Shown: positions 55,427-64,000 of the stretch, piece after piece | How the letters are laid out: the number at the start of each line of letters is the position of its first letter | Numbering within the stretch: position 1 is the stretch's first letter | NCBI RefSeq assembly: GCF_014694455.1 | Contig: NZ_JAAUWT010000001.1 | Location: 124,001 to 188,000, forward strand | Origin: Vibrio sp. S9_S30 | GTDB taxonomy: Bacteria; Pseudomonadota; Gammaproteobacteria; Enterobacterales; Vibrionaceae | Length of the DNA: 64,000 nucleotides | Direction: 5' to 3' | The notes under the pieces: model-generated | Database searches by the model: none | What the model was told of the DNA's origin: nothing | What the model saw: the letters and a program-made list of their open reading frames with translations, nothing else | Position numbers and translations under genes: made by a program

Positions 55427-56191
55427 ATGACGATCCAAACCGAGCAAATAGGGCGAGTTGTTTTGATTCGACTTAATCGACCCGACAAGCTCAATGCACT
55501 CAACAGTGAAGTCATGTCTGCGGTGACGCAGACATTGACCGAGTATGATCAAAACCCCGACATTGGGTGTTTTGTGATCACAGGTTCAGAGCGTGCTTTT
55601 GCCGCAGGAGCCGACATTGCGGAGATGGCTGACAAGAGTTATACCGACATGTTAAGCACGGATTACTTTTCTGGCTGGGACGCATTCTGTGCGCTCCGGA
55701 CCCCGAAAATTGCAGCGGTTTCGGGGTATGCATTAGGGGGAGGCTGTGAATTGGCGATGATGTGCGACCTTATTTATGCTTCAGAATCCGCCTTGTTTGG
55801 TCAACCTGAAATCAAATTGGGAGTGATTCCGGGGATTGGCGGAACACAGAGACTGACGCATTTGGTGGGTCGGGCTAAGGCGATGGATCTTATTTTGACA
55901 GGAAGGATGATGGATGCCGCAGAGGCGGAAAGAGCCGGGCTTGTCGCCAGAGTGATGCCCGATGAGACCTTATTGGAAGAGACCCTTGCCGTGGCTAAAG
56001 TGATTGCTGGTTACAGCAAGCCTTCTGTCCTCATAGCGAAAGAAGCCATCGATCGAGCGGAGCAAGTCTCATTAAAAGAAGGGCTGCTGTTTGAGCGAAG
56101 AGTCTTCCATTCGTTATTTTCCACCTATGATCAAAAAGAAGGCATGCGCGCTTTTTTGGAAAAACGCGCCCCAAATTTTAAAGGGTATTAG
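55427..56191 (+). CDS. Enoyl-CoA hydratase (crotonase family)
   Basis: A 254-aa crotonase. It has the oxyanion-hole segment [11 protein letters not shown] and [15 protein letters not shown]. Both catalytic glutamates of true short-chain enoyl-CoA hydratases are present (Glu108 in GCEL, Glu128 in QPEI), so hydration of a 2-enoyl-CoA is plausible. ATG 55427 is chosen because AAAGAGGA lies just upstream and the sequence then starts like other family members. It lies 13 bp after the membrane flavoprotein gene, as third gene of the operon. Its link to amino-acid activation is unexplained. Confidence 0.88.
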   Translation: MTIQTEQIGRVVLIRLNRPDKLNALNSEVMSAVTQTLTEYDQNPDIGCFVITGSERAFAAGADIAEMADKSYTDMLSTDYFSGWDAFCALRTPKIAAVSGYALGGGCELAMMCDLIYASESALFGQPEIKLGVIPGIGGTQRLTHLVGRAKAMDLILTGRMMDAAEAERAGLVARVMPDETLLEETLAVAKVIAGYSKPSVLIAKEAIDRAEQVSLKEGLLFERRVFHSLFSTYDQKEGMRAFLEKRAPNFKGY

Positions 56192-56212
56192 CGGGGCTTT
56201 TTTGTTGTAAAT

Positions 56213-56249
56213 ATCATCCTCGCTTTGAAATTAAGTGAGGGTGATTTTT
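56213..56249. terminator. Terminator between the hydratase gene and the histidine kinase gene
   Basis: ATCATCCTCGCTT (about 56213-56225) pairs with AAGTGAGGGTGAT (56233-56245) using two G-T pairs, followed by T residues. It lies between convergent genes. An alternative GCCCC/GGGGC stem followed by a T-run lies just before it. Confidence 0.7.
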
Positions 56250-56270
56250 AAGCCTGTTGGAATGTAAGGA

Positions 56271-57716
56271 TCAACTCTGCTCATTTGATGCATTTGCCAA
56301 TAATGGGGCATTGGAATAGGGCTGCGCTGAAAGCCTAAATTTGGCGATAAATAGCCCCGGTTGCTCGGATATTTCTAACTTCGATTGATGCAACGTCAGA
56401 ATCGCATTGACGGTTTTTAACCCCATACCAAGCTCTCCTCCACGAATGGCTGGGTCGACCGTATTAATGATGACGATGCTGATATCTTTCACGTTAATCT
56501 GAGAGTTTACTCCGCAGTGCGGTTTTACAAATAGCTGAATAGTTGCCTTTTCAGGGCTGTGCCGAATGGCATTTTCCATAAGGTTATCCAACAATCTTAC
56601 CAATAACTTTCTATCTGCATTCACTTGGGCGTTGACTGAAATGGTACAAAAAATATCAAGCGACTTCTTTTCAAGCCCGATTTCAAAGCGCGCTTTCAGG
56701 TCGTTCACGAACTCGACAATATCGATGGACTCATTTTGAATTTCGGGTTCAATGAGCTCTTTTTTGGCCGCATCAAATTGTTCTTGGAGCTGCTCATTCA
56801 ACCTCAAGGCATTGCTGTGTGCTGTGGAAATGAATTCGGCATTCTGTTTGCCATTGATGAGCCAAGTTTCAAGGTAGCCTTGTATGTTGGCAAGAGGCGT
56901 TTTTAAGTCGTGGCTTAAACGCATCAAATATTCGCGCCGTGAATGTTCATGTTGTCTAAGCTGTAAAAATTGCCACTGAATATGATCGAGCAGATACCCA
57001 AACTGGCGCGACAACGGTAGCAACTCAGTGACGGGGACAGATAAATTGGGCTCAACCCTAAAATGTTCTTTTGCTGAATGGTCTATCTGACGAATGAGCT
57101 GTTGGCTAGGTTTAAGCAGATCTTTCTGAATGAGCCGATAAATCAATATGGTAAACAGTAAAATCAGCACAATACCACCGATCAAAATAGGGGAGTATTG
57201 CATCATATAGCGATTAACTCTTGCTATGCTTGACGATTGCCGCCCGATAACGACATACAAATAACCTTCTATACCATCTGGACCTTCGATAGCGGAAACC
57301 GAAAACACTTTCTGACGCGTCATATCGCGTGGGTCATCCCCCAAAATAGGGAGAGTGCCATCGGCTAAGAATTGACGGATTGGGGTTAAGTTCACGTGTG
57401 TTGCGATGTCAACATCATTATCGATGGCTGTGGTGGTGATTTGCCCATTTTTGTCTAAAAAATAGATTTCAAAATCCGGTCCTAACATCATTAATGTTTG
57501 GAAGATGCTTTTTAGTGCTTTGGGTGAATAGTCGTTACCCTCCATGAGCGGGTTATTATCGCGCATGTGACTGGCTAAATCTTTATGCAGGAACTGACGA
57601 GCTCGTTGCTCGCTGCTTTTCCACGTAATATGAAAGTGATAAGTGAGAAGCGGGATGCTAACCAAAGACCATACAAGAGAGAGCAAAAACAGGCGCTTTT
57701 TGAAAGAGCGAGTCAT
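56271..57716 (-). CDS. Sensor histidine kinase with atypical ATP-binding domain
   Basis: A 481-aa membrane kinase. Spans at about residues 8-28 and 176-196 enclose a periplasmic sensor domain of about 145 residues, followed by a HAMP-like linker. The phosphorylated His269 is in MRLSHDLKTPLANI, and the N box is in LLDNLMENAIRHS. The usual G1 box (DxGxG) is not recognisable: INTVDPAIRGGELGMGLKTV runs almost directly to the G2-like GMGL. ATG 57716 follows GAGG and overlaps the regulator stop by 4 bp. The signal is unknown. Confidence 0.88.
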   Translation of the reverse strand: MTRSFKKRLFLLSLVWSLVSIPLLTYHFHITWKSSEQRARQFLHKDLASHMRDNNPLMEGNDYSPKALKSIFQTLMMLGPDFEIYFLDKNGQITTTAIDNDVDIATHVNLTPIRQFLADGTLPILGDDPRDMTRQKVFSVSAIEGPDGIEGYLYVVIGRQSSSIARVNRYMMQYSPILIGGIVLILLFTILIYRLIQKDLLKPSQQLIRQIDHSAKEHFRVEPNLSVPVTELLPLSRQFGYLLDHIQWQFLQLRQHEHSRREYLMRLSHDLKTPLANIQGYLETWLINGKQNAEFISTAHSNALRLNEQLQEQFDAAKKELIEPEIQNESIDIVEFVNDLKARFEIGLEKKSLDIFCTISVNAQVNADRKLLVRLLDNLMENAIRHSPEKATIQLFVKPHCGVNSQINVKDISIVIINTVDPAIRGGELGMGLKTVNAILTLHQSKLEISEQPGLFIAKFRLSAQPYSNAPLLANASNEQS

Positions 57717-58519
57717 TGTCTTACCTCGTGCTGAAATTTGTAACCCACACCCCAAACAGTACGAATAAATCGCACGTTGTTCTGTGGTGATTCGAGCTTG
57801 TTTCGTAATCTATTTATGGTGCTACAGACCGTGTGGTGATAGCCATCGTAGTTGGTGTTCCAAACTCGAATAAGCAGCTCGTCTTTCGTGAAGACCCTCC
57901 CCGGTTTACTCGCCAAGCAATACAAAAGGGAGAATTCGGTCGGTGTGAGGTTGACATTTTCACCGGCCAAACGCACTTCATGCTGCTTTTTTGAGATCAC
58001 GAGATCATTAAAAATTAATGACGGTTGTGTCGAAGTATCGATTTGCTCTGGCGCCAGTTGATGTGTCGATTGGTTGGCAAGGTGCCAATCTGGTGTGCTT
58101 TGTGGTGGTGCGATATCTGGCTTGCTCTCATTGGCTTCTGCCCACCGTGTGTGCTCTGTTCTTCTCAATAACGCTCGAACTCTTGCCTGAAGTTCTATCA
58201 CACTGAATGGTTTCGTTAGATAGTCGTCAGCTCCAGCTTCTAATCCATCCACCATGTCATGTTCACTGGTGAGTGCTGTCAGCATCAAAACCGGGATCCC
58301 AATGTGCTGTTGACGCAGCAGTTTACACATTTCAGTGCCGTCGCCATCACACAGTTTCCGGTCTAAGATCACGGCATCTACTAAGCCTTGGCAAGCGATC
58401 TGGTATCCTTCACTGATGCGTGAAGTTAATATGGTTTTATAACCTTGAACTTTTAGATTAAGGCTAATTAGATTCGCCATATCTTGGTCGTCTTCGACCA
58501 CTAGAATCGTATATGACAT
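57713..58519 (-). CDS. OmpR/PhoB-family response regulator
   Basis: Partner of the kinase encoded immediately downstream. It has 268 aa. The receiver domain has acidic residues at 9-11, phosphoacceptor Asp53 (ILDRKLC), Thr81 and Lys103 (LTKPFSV). The winged-helix domain ends in RFIRTVWGVGYKF. The linker between them (about 121-167) is some 47 residues and Pro/Ser/Thr/Gln-rich, longer than usual. ATG 58519 (MSYTILVVEDD) follows GGGAAG and begins at the normal receiver start; the open frame upstream is probably untranslated. It faces the adenylation operon, which may or may not be its target. Confidence 0.9.
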   Translation of the reverse strand: MSYTILVVEDDQDMANLISLNLKVQGYKTILTSRISEGYQIACQGLVDAVILDRKLCDGDGTEMCKLLRQQHIGIPVLMLTALTSEHDMVDGLEAGADDYLTKPFSVIELQARVRALLRRTEHTRWAEANESKPDIAPPQSTPDWHLANQSTHQLAPEQIDTSTQPSLIFNDLVISKKQHEVRLAGENVNLTPTEFSLLYCLASKPGRVFTKDELLIRVWNTNYDGYHHTVCSTINRLRNKLESPQNNVRFIRTVWGVGYKFQHEVRQ

Positions 58520-58723
58520 CCTACTTCCCTCTCTAGTCGATTCAAGGAGTAGACCACTAGATGCGAGTATCTCTTTCAGCGAAGCGTCAGGAATTCGTTT
58601 TTTGGGAAGGAAAAGTGGAACTGGTCTCAAAAATGATGAACTCAACCTGAGAACTTAGCCCAATACTTAAAAAATAGGTGGTGAAACTGGGCTGGAAAAT
58701 TAGCTCTAAATGTCAGTAAAGAC

Positions 58724-58752
58724 ATGCCTCTCACCGAGCAGGTGAAAGGCAT
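58724..58752 (-). terminator. Candidate terminator after the PIN-PhoH gene
   Basis: Arms 58724-58735 and 58741-58752 form a 12-bp stem with one wobble pair and a 5-nt loop. The T-run on the minus strand is weak, so termination is uncertain. Confidence 0.5.
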
Positions 58753-58792
58753 TCGTTAGAGTGAACTGTAATGGATTGCAAAGAAATAAGCG

Positions 58793-60166
58793 TTATAAAT
58801 TTTCTTCAGCGTATTCTGCCAAGCGGCTTCGCACCACGCCGTTGAGGTGAATGTTGGCACTGCCTTCAAAGTTTTTGAATCGCTCTACCATATACGTTAA
58901 GCCGGAGGTGACTGGCGTTAGGTAGGTGGAATCGATTTGTGCAAGGTTGCCCGAACACACGATTTTGGTGCCTTCGCCACATCGGGTAATGATGGTTTTG
59001 ATCTGGGAGGCGGTAAGGTTTTGGCACTCATCCAGAAGTACGAAGGCATTTTGGATGGAGCGACCTCGCATAAAATTGATCGATTTGAATTGAATGTTGG
59101 CTTTGTCGCATATGTATTTGAGCGACCCTTCCGTGCAGTGGTCGTTTTTATGCAGCGCTTCCAGTGTATCGGTCACGGCGGCGAGCCAAGGCATCATTTT
59201 CTCTTCTTCCGTCCCTGGGAGGAAGCCAATGGATTCGCCGATGTCGGGTGTGTTCCTCGTAACAATGATCTTATCGAATTGATTCCGTTCAATCGACATC
59301 TCCAATGCGGCCGCCATGGCCAGCATGGTTTTACCGCTGCCTGCCGCTCCCGTTAAAATGACTAAGTCGATATCCGGATCAAGAAGAGCATCTAACGCCA
59401 TTCCTTGATAGATGTTTTTTGGGCTGACGTCCCATGCCTGCCGGTTCATTAAGCGCTCTCGGCTTAAATGTTTGAGGGTTACTGTTTGATTTTCAATGGA
59501 ATCGACTCGGGCGGCGAAGTCGGTATCTTGGTCGATAATGTATTGGTTTATAAAAGTGGGTTCAAGCAACGCTTTGTTGATGTCATGATAAGTACGCCCT
59601 CCTACGCTTCGGCTTTCCACTTTTTCAATGTTTGCCCAAAAATCCCCTTCATAGGTATGGAATCCTTTGGTTAGGAATTGCACATCATCAATCAGTTGGT
59701 CTGTTCGGTAGTCTTCAACAAAACGGACTCCTGCGCCTTTAGCACGCAGTCGCATGTTGATGTCTTTGGTGATAAGCACCACTTCTCGGGGGGAACATTT
59801 GTTCTGTAGGTAGATCACCCCGTTTAAGATTCGGTTGTCGCCAGCCTTATCGGCAAACGCTCGTACGGTTTCTTGTAATTCAAAATCCGCAAGAATGGCT
59901 AAGGTGCCTCCTGCGTTTTCTTTGGAAAGAGGGATGCCTTCGGAGATTTGCTCTGGTGTGGCATCGTGAAATAAGTTTTCCATAGCTCGAATCGCTACGC
60001 GTGCGTCCCTCGCGACATCGCGTTTACTGTCTTTGATTCGGTCGAGTTCTTCGAGGACAGTCATTGGAATGACCACATCATGTTCTTGAAAGGAATAAAT
60101 GGCGAAAGGTTCATGCAGAAGGATATTTGTATCCAATACAAAAATTTTCCGGTCGGTATCGCCCAT
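58793..60166 (-). CDS. PIN domain-PhoH ATPase fusion protein (PhoH2 type)
   Basis: A 457-aa protein. The N-terminal PIN nuclease domain starts FVLDTNILLHEP (Asp12, Asn14) and includes VLEELDRIKDSKRD and VLITKDINMRLRA. The C-terminal PhoH-like ATPase has the P-loop GAAGSGKT at 273-280 and a Walker B in FVLLDECQNL. PhoH2 proteins of this kind are described as RNA helicase/ribonucleases in mycobacteria; the role in vibrios is not established. ATG 60166 follows AAGGAGA; a longer frame upstream lacks support. It is apparently monocistronic. Confidence 0.92.
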   Translation of the reverse strand: MGDTDRKIFVLDTNILLHEPFAIYSFQEHDVVIPMTVLEELDRIKDSKRDVARDARVAIRAMENLFHDATPEQISEGIPLSKENAGGTLAILADFELQETVRAFADKAGDNRILNGVIYLQNKCSPREVVLITKDINMRLRAKGAGVRFVEDYRTDQLIDDVQFLTKGFHTYEGDFWANIEKVESRSVGGRTYHDINKALLEPTFINQYIIDQDTDFAARVDSIENQTVTLKHLSRERLMNRQAWDVSPKNIYQGMALDALLDPDIDLVILTGAAGSGKTMLAMAAALEMSIERNQFDKIIVTRNTPDIGESIGFLPGTEEEKMMPWLAAVTDTLEALHKNDHCTEGSLKYICDKANIQFKSINFMRGRSIQNAFVLLDECQNLTASQIKTIITRCGEGTKIVCSGNLAQIDSTYLTPVTSGLTYMVERFKNFEGSANIHLNGVVRSRLAEYAEENL

Positions 60167-60229
60167 AAGCGTCTCCTTTTCTGCCGCAGCAGAGTGCTTA
60201 GCCAAGCATTTATCTGAGGCATAGGTCAC

Positions 60230-60568
60230 TGCTGAAGGCGAGGGCTACCAAAACCCTGAAAAAGGTACCGCTAAGAGAGTGACTTACTTCAGACCCGTTT
60301 AGATACCAAACTCAACACCTTGTCCTATTTCGGTGTGAGCTCATGAATAAGTATAAGCAACAGTTTGTGAGTTTGTATTTTAGATTTGTCACAATTTTTT
60401 TACACTTCGATTGCAATTGCGAAATGGGTAAAAAAAAGAGGTCAATTACTCGTGTTGAACGTGACGTGAATCACGTGTTCAAGTAAGATGAGCGCCCTTT
60501 GAAACAGGGTAAAGCCATAATGATTTACTCTGGTAAAAACCGAAATATTCAATGAGGTAATCAACCAC
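60230..60568. other. Divergent promoter region between phoH-type gene and rapA
   Basis: About 340 bp without a gene. It contains an imperfect palindrome with outer arms TTGAAC (60455-60460) and GTTCAA (60477-60482) around CGTGACGTGAATCACGTG-like inner repeats, and a small CCCT/AGGG hairpin downstream. It must carry promoters for both flanking genes, but no near-consensus pair was identified. Confidence 0.4.
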
Positions 60569-63478
60569 ATGACATTTGCTTTAGGCCAACGCTGGATTAG
60601 TGATACAGAAAGTGACTTGGGTTTGGGGACGGTAGTTGCACTGGATGCGAGAACCGTTACATTGCTCTTTGCGGCATCGGAAGAGAACCGTGTGTATGCG
60701 CGTTCTGATGCCCCCGTTACCCGAGTCACATTCAATGTTGGTGATGTGATTGATGCTCAAGAAGGCTGGACTTTAAAAGTCGAACAAATCGTCGATGACA
60801 ATGGCGTTCTTTCTTACCTCGGTACGCGCACAGATACGGAAGAATCCGGTGTGATTTTGCGTGAAATCATGCTGAGCAATCAAATTCGATTTAACAAACC
60901 TCAAGATAAATTGTTCGCTGGTCAAATCGACCGTATGGACAACTTTGTTTTGCGTTACCGCGCACTGACCAATCAGTATCAGCAGCATAAAAGCCCGATG
61001 CGTGGCTTGTGCGGCATGCGTGCAGGCTTGATTCCTCATCAGTTGTATATTGCTCATGAAGTAGGGCGTCGTCATGCGCCTCGCGTTTTACTGGCAGATG
61101 AAGTGGGCTTGGGGAAAACCATTGAAGCGGGCATGATCATTCACCAGCAAGTGTTGTCTGGTCGAGCTGAGCGTATCTTAATTGTGGTGCCTGAGACGCT
61201 TCAGCATCAATGGTTAGTTGAAATGATGCGTCGCTTTAACTTGCACTTCTCAGTGTTCGATGAAGAGCGTTGTATCGAAGCTTACGCCGAAGCCGACAAC
61301 CCATTTGAAACGCAGCAATACGTTTTGTGTTCTCTGGATTTTTTACGGAAGAGCAAAAAGCGCTTTGAAGAAGCGCTAGATGCCGACTGGGACTTGCTGG
61401 TGGTGGATGAAGCGCACCACCTTGAGTGGAGCCAAGAAGCCCCAAGCCGAGAATACCAAGTTGTAGAAGGGTTAGCCAAACGCACGGCGGGGGTTCTTCT
61501 GCTTACCGCCACACCAGAACAATTGGGTCATGAAAGCCACTTTGCGCGTCTTCGTCTTTTGGACCCAGACCGTTTTTACGATTACCGTGCCTTTGTGGAA
61601 GAAGAAAAACAGTACGCGCCCGTTGCCGATGCTGTGGCGATGTTGTTCTCTGGAGAGAAGCTGGAAAACTCGGCGAAAAACCAAATTACCGAATTGCTGT
61701 CAGAGCAAGATGTTGAACCCTTGTTCCGCATTATCGAAGGCCGTTGCGAAGAGCAAGACAAAGCCAAGGCACGTCAGGAGTTGATTGATAACTTGATGGA
61801 CCGCCATGGTACGGGGCGGGTGCTGTTCCGAAATACAAGAGCAGCCATTAAAGGGTTCCCTGAACGCAACGTCCACTTATTGCCGATGGAAATCCCAAGT
61901 CAGTACACTACCGCAATGCGTGTGGCGGGTATGCTCGGTGGACAAATGAAGCCAGAAGCTCGCGCCATGAAAATGCTCTACCCTGAAGAGATCTTCCAAG
62001 AGTTTGAAGGGGATAGCGCAACGTGGTGGCAGTTTGATTCTCGCGTAAATTGGCTTATCGAAAAAGTGAAAGAGAAGCGCAGTGAGAAGGTGTTGGTGAT
62101 TGCGTCTCGCTCGAATACAGCATTGCAATTAGAGCAAGCACTAAGAGAGCGTGAAGGAATTCGGGCTACCGTGTTCCATGAAGGCATGTCAATACTGGAG
62201 CGAGATAAAGCGGCGGCGTACTTTGCTCAAGAGGAAGGTGGTGCACAGGTTCTGATCTGTTCGGAAATAGGCTCGGAAGGCCGTAATTTCCAGTTTGCGA
62301 GCCAGCTTGTGATGTTTGACTTGCCGTTCAACCCAGATTTGCTGGAGCAGCGTATTGGGCGATTGGATCGTATTGGTCAGCAGCGCGATATCGACATTTA
62401 TGTCCCTTACCTAAAAGGCACCTCTCAGGGCATTATTGCGCGCTGGTTTGACGAAGGATTGAATGCGTTCAGTGAAACCTGTCCAACGGGCAGAGCGGTG
62501 TACGACCAATATTCTGAGCAATTGATTGAGATGTTGGCGTGCGGAAACACGGAAACGTTAGATGAGGTGATTGAACAATCGCGCCACATGAACCAAGAGC
62601 TGAAAGCCAAACTGGAGCAAGGCCGTGACCGATTACTGGAAATCCACTCTAATGGCGGTGAAAAAGCCCAGAAAATTGTTGAGCAAATAGAGTCAACCGA
62701 CGGTGACACGAATTTAGTGACGTTTGCATTGAGCCTGTTTGATACCATAGGTCTGAACCAAGACGACAAAGGTGAAAATGCGCTGGTGGTCACCCCCTCC
62801 GAGCACATGATGGTGCCAAGCTACCCAGGATTACCGTATGAGGGTGCAACCATTACCTTTGACCGTGATACGGCGCTTTCTCGTGAAGACATGCACTTCA
62901 TGAGCTGGGAACACCCAATGATCCAAGGGGGCATCGATTTACTGCTCAGTGAAGGGGTGGGAACCTCTGCGGTATCGCTTCTGAAAAACAAAGCGTTGCC
63001 CGTAGGCACTATATTGCTTGAGCTGGTTTACCTCGTGGATGCGCAAGCACCTAAGCGCAGTGGCTTGTCGCAATTCTTACCGCAAACCCCGATTCGCATG
63101 ATGCTGGATGGCAAAGGCAATGATTTGTCTGAGCAAGTCGAATTTGAAGGGTTCAACCGTCAGCTAAGTCCGGTGAACCGTCATCTTGCCAGCAAGCTAG
63201 TGAGCTCGGTTCAAGGGGATATCCATAAGTTGATCGAAGCAGGTGAAGGGCATATTCAAAGCCATTTGTCGAAAGTGCGGGAATCGGCGTTGAATGACAT
63301 GCAATCTAACCTCAATGGTGAACTGGAACGCTTGCAAGCACTGAAAGCCGTGAACCCAAATATCCGTGATGAAGAGCTGGAAGCGATTGAGCAACAAATC
63401 AAGGAACTGACGGGGTACATCCAACATGCTCAGATTCAGTTGGATTCACTTCGATTGATTGTGGTCAGCCATAATTGA
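60569..63478 (+). CDS. rapA: RNA polymerase-associated ATPase RapA
   Basis: Swi2/Snf2-family ATPase that helps recycle RNA polymerase after transcription. At 969 aa it matches the E. coli length. The N-terminal beta domain starts [18 protein letters not shown]. Motor motifs are the Walker [15 protein letters not shown], the DEAH box [10 protein letters not shown], and helicase motifs V-VI with [11 protein letters not shown] and [13 protein letters not shown] terminator follows and rluA is next, as in other gammaproteobacteria. Confidence 0.98.
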   Translation: MTFALGQRWISDTESDLGLGTVVALDARTVTLLFAASEENRVYARSDAPVTRVTFNVGDVIDAQEGWTLKVEQIVDDNGVLSYLGTRTDTEESGVILREIMLSNQIRFNKPQDKLFAGQIDRMDNFVLRYRALTNQYQQHKSPMRGLCGMRAGLIPHQLYIAHEVGRRHAPRVLLADEVGLGKTIEAGMIIHQQVLSGRAERILIVVPETLQHQWLVEMMRRFNLHFSVFDEERCIEAYAEADNPFETQQYVLCSLDFLRKSKKRFEEALDADWDLLVVDEAHHLEWSQEAPSREYQVVEGLAKRTAGVLLLTATPEQLGHESHFARLRLLDPDRFYDYRAFVEEEKQYAPVADAVAMLFSGEKLENSAKNQITELLSEQDVEPLFRIIEGRCEEQDKAKARQELIDNLMDRHGTGRVLFRNTRAAIKGFPERNVHLLPMEIPSQYTTAMRVAGMLGGQMKPEARAMKMLYPEEIFQEFEGDSATWWQFDSRVNWLIEKVKEKRSEKVLVIASRSNTALQLEQALREREGIRATVFHEGMSILERDKAAAYFAQEEGGAQVLICSEIGSEGRNFQFASQLVMFDLPFNPDLLEQRIGRLDRIGQQRDIDIYVPYLKGTSQGIIARWFDEGLNAFSETCPTGRAVYDQYSEQLIEMLACGNTETLDEVIEQSRHMNQELKAKLEQGRDRLLEIHSNGGEKAQKIVEQIESTDGDTNLVTFALSLFDTIGLNQDDKGENALVVTPSEHMMVPSYPGLPYEGATITFDRDTALSREDMHFMSWEHPMIQGGIDLLLSEGVGTSAVSLLKNKALPVGTILLELVYLVDAQAPKRSGLSQFLPQTPIRMMLDGKGNDLSEQVEFEGFNRQLSPVNRHLASKLVSSVQGDIHKLIEAGEGHIQSHLSKVRESALNDMQSNLNGELERLQALKAVNPNIRDEELEAIEQQIKELTGYIQHAQIQLDSLRLIVVSHN

Positions 63479-63490
63479 TTGAAAAGCAGG

Positions 63491-63525
63491 AGGAGAAATG
63501 GGCGAGGCTCATTTCTCCTTTATTT
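63491..63525 (+). terminator. Terminator after rapA
   Basis: AGGAGAAATG (63491-63500) pairs with CATTTCTCCT (63510-63519) around a 9-nt loop, followed by TTATTTACT. Confidence 0.75.
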
Positions 63526-63553
63526 ACTCTCTCCGCAAAAGAAAATACGTTTT

Positions 63554-64000
63554 ATGGCGATGCTTGAATACACTCCTCCTACGACTCCTTGGACAGACAT
63601 TACGTACGAAGACGAGGATATCCTGATCGCAAACAAGCCATCGGGATTGTTGTCTGTGCCCGGACGCGCACCTGAGCACGCTGATTGTATGTGGAGCCGT
63701 TTACGCGAGGAGTATGCGGAGCTAGAAGTGGTTCATCGCCTCGATATGTCGACATCGGGGTTGATGTTGTTTGCCAAGCATAAAGACGCGGAACGCGCTT
63801 TAAAAAAGCAATTTCAATACCGTCTTACCCATAAAATTTACTACGCTCGTGTTTGGGGGCACCCAGATATCGATGAAGGGGCGGTGGATTTACCGCTCAT
63901 TTGTGACTGGCCGAATCGACCAAGACAAAAAGTGTGTTATGAACACGGCAAACCTTCTTTAACGCGATATCAGATCGTGAAAAAGGAGGCGCTCACCTCC
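63554..64000 (+). CDS. rluA: Pseudouridine synthase RluA, 5' part (3' end outside window)
   Basis: Dual-specificity enzyme that in E. coli makes pseudouridine at 23S rRNA position 746 and tRNA position 32. The frame is open for 149 codons to the window edge. It starts MAMLEYTPPTTPW; a second ATG lies two codons on. The catalytic motif VVHRLDMSTSGLMLF holds the active Asp, and IANKPSGLLSVPGR is the N-terminal family signature. Its position right after rapA supports the RluA subtype over other RluA-family enzymes. Confidence 0.93.
   Translation, partial: MAMLEYTPPTTPWTDITYEDEDILIANKPSGLLSVPGRAPEHADCMWSRLREEYAELEVVHRLDMSTSGLMLFAKHKDAERALKKQFQYRLTHKIYYARVWGHPDIDEGAVDLPLICDWPNRPRQKVCYEHGKPSLTRYQIVKKEALTS

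Noticed and set aside
58520..58645. 42-codon N-terminal extension of the response regulator
   Set aside because: Receiver domains start at MSYTILVVEDD; the upstream codons have no domain and the chosen ATG has a Shine-Dalgarno.

Overview
The window is a chromosomal segment of a gammaproteobacterium, almost certainly a member of the Vibrionaceae. This rests on the protein sequences, the moderate GC content, the order rsmI-rnpB-dcw cluster-lpxC-secA-dapB-carAB, and the order mla-yrbG-kds-lpt-rpoN-hpf-ptsN-rapZ-npr-mgtE. Most of it is conserved core genome. No insertion sequence, prophage, CRISPR array or rRNA operon was seen.

Layout. (1) 1-2332: 5' part of lpoA on the minus strand, divergent rsmI, and the RNase P RNA gene rnpB with its own promoter and terminator. 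(2) 2486-19056: the dcw cluster rsmH-ftsL-ftsI-murE-murF-mraY-murD-ftsW-murG-murC-ftsQ-ftsA-ftsZ-lpxC, mostly overlapping or a few bases apart. No mraZ precedes it, and no ddl lies between murC and ftsQ. (3) 19611-28172: secA, dapB and carAB; carA has a TTG start, a near-consensus promoter and two ARG-box-like sites. (4) 28229-29556: a gene-poor stretch, one tRNA-Leu(CAA) on the minus strand, and an RDD membrane protein. (5) 29633-37032: lptG and lptF (minus), divergent pepA, then holC and valS. (6) 37164-42697, minus strand: a PlsC-type acyltransferase, then mlaFEDCB-ibaG-murA. (7) 42954-52182, plus strand: yrbG, kdsD, kdsC, lptC, lptA, lptB, rpoN, hpf, ptsN, rapZ, npr, mgtE. (8) 52439-60166: the accessory part, with a three-gene operon (free-standing adenylation enzyme, TmpA/ferric-reductase-like membrane flavoprotein, enoyl-CoA hydratase), a convergent two-component system and a PIN-PhoH ATPase. 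(9) 60569-64000: rapA and the 5' part of rluA.

Most genes build the cell envelope. The dcw genes make and divide the peptidoglycan wall, with LpoA activating a synthase. LpxC starts lipid A synthesis, KdsD/KdsC make Kdo, LptA/B/C/F/G export LPS, Mla proteins move phospholipids, and MurA and DapB supply wall precursors. rpoN-hpf-ptsN-rapZ-npr is the sigma-54/nitrogen-PTS regulatory block.

The least explained part is 52200-58520. The adenylation enzyme keeps the Asp and Lys that hold an alpha-amino acid, but no carrier protein is encoded beside it. Its membrane partner joins a heme-type helical domain to an FAD/NAD(P)H-binding domain, and the third protein has both catalytic glutamates of a true enoyl-CoA hydratase. 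The upstream region carries a 14-bp tandem repeat, a perfect 12-bp inverted repeat and a further half-site. The neighbouring kinase lacks a recognisable G1 box and its regulator has a long linker. A second unusual element is a perfect 13-bp hairpin inside the first codons of ptsN. All calls were made by reading the sequence; no searches were run.
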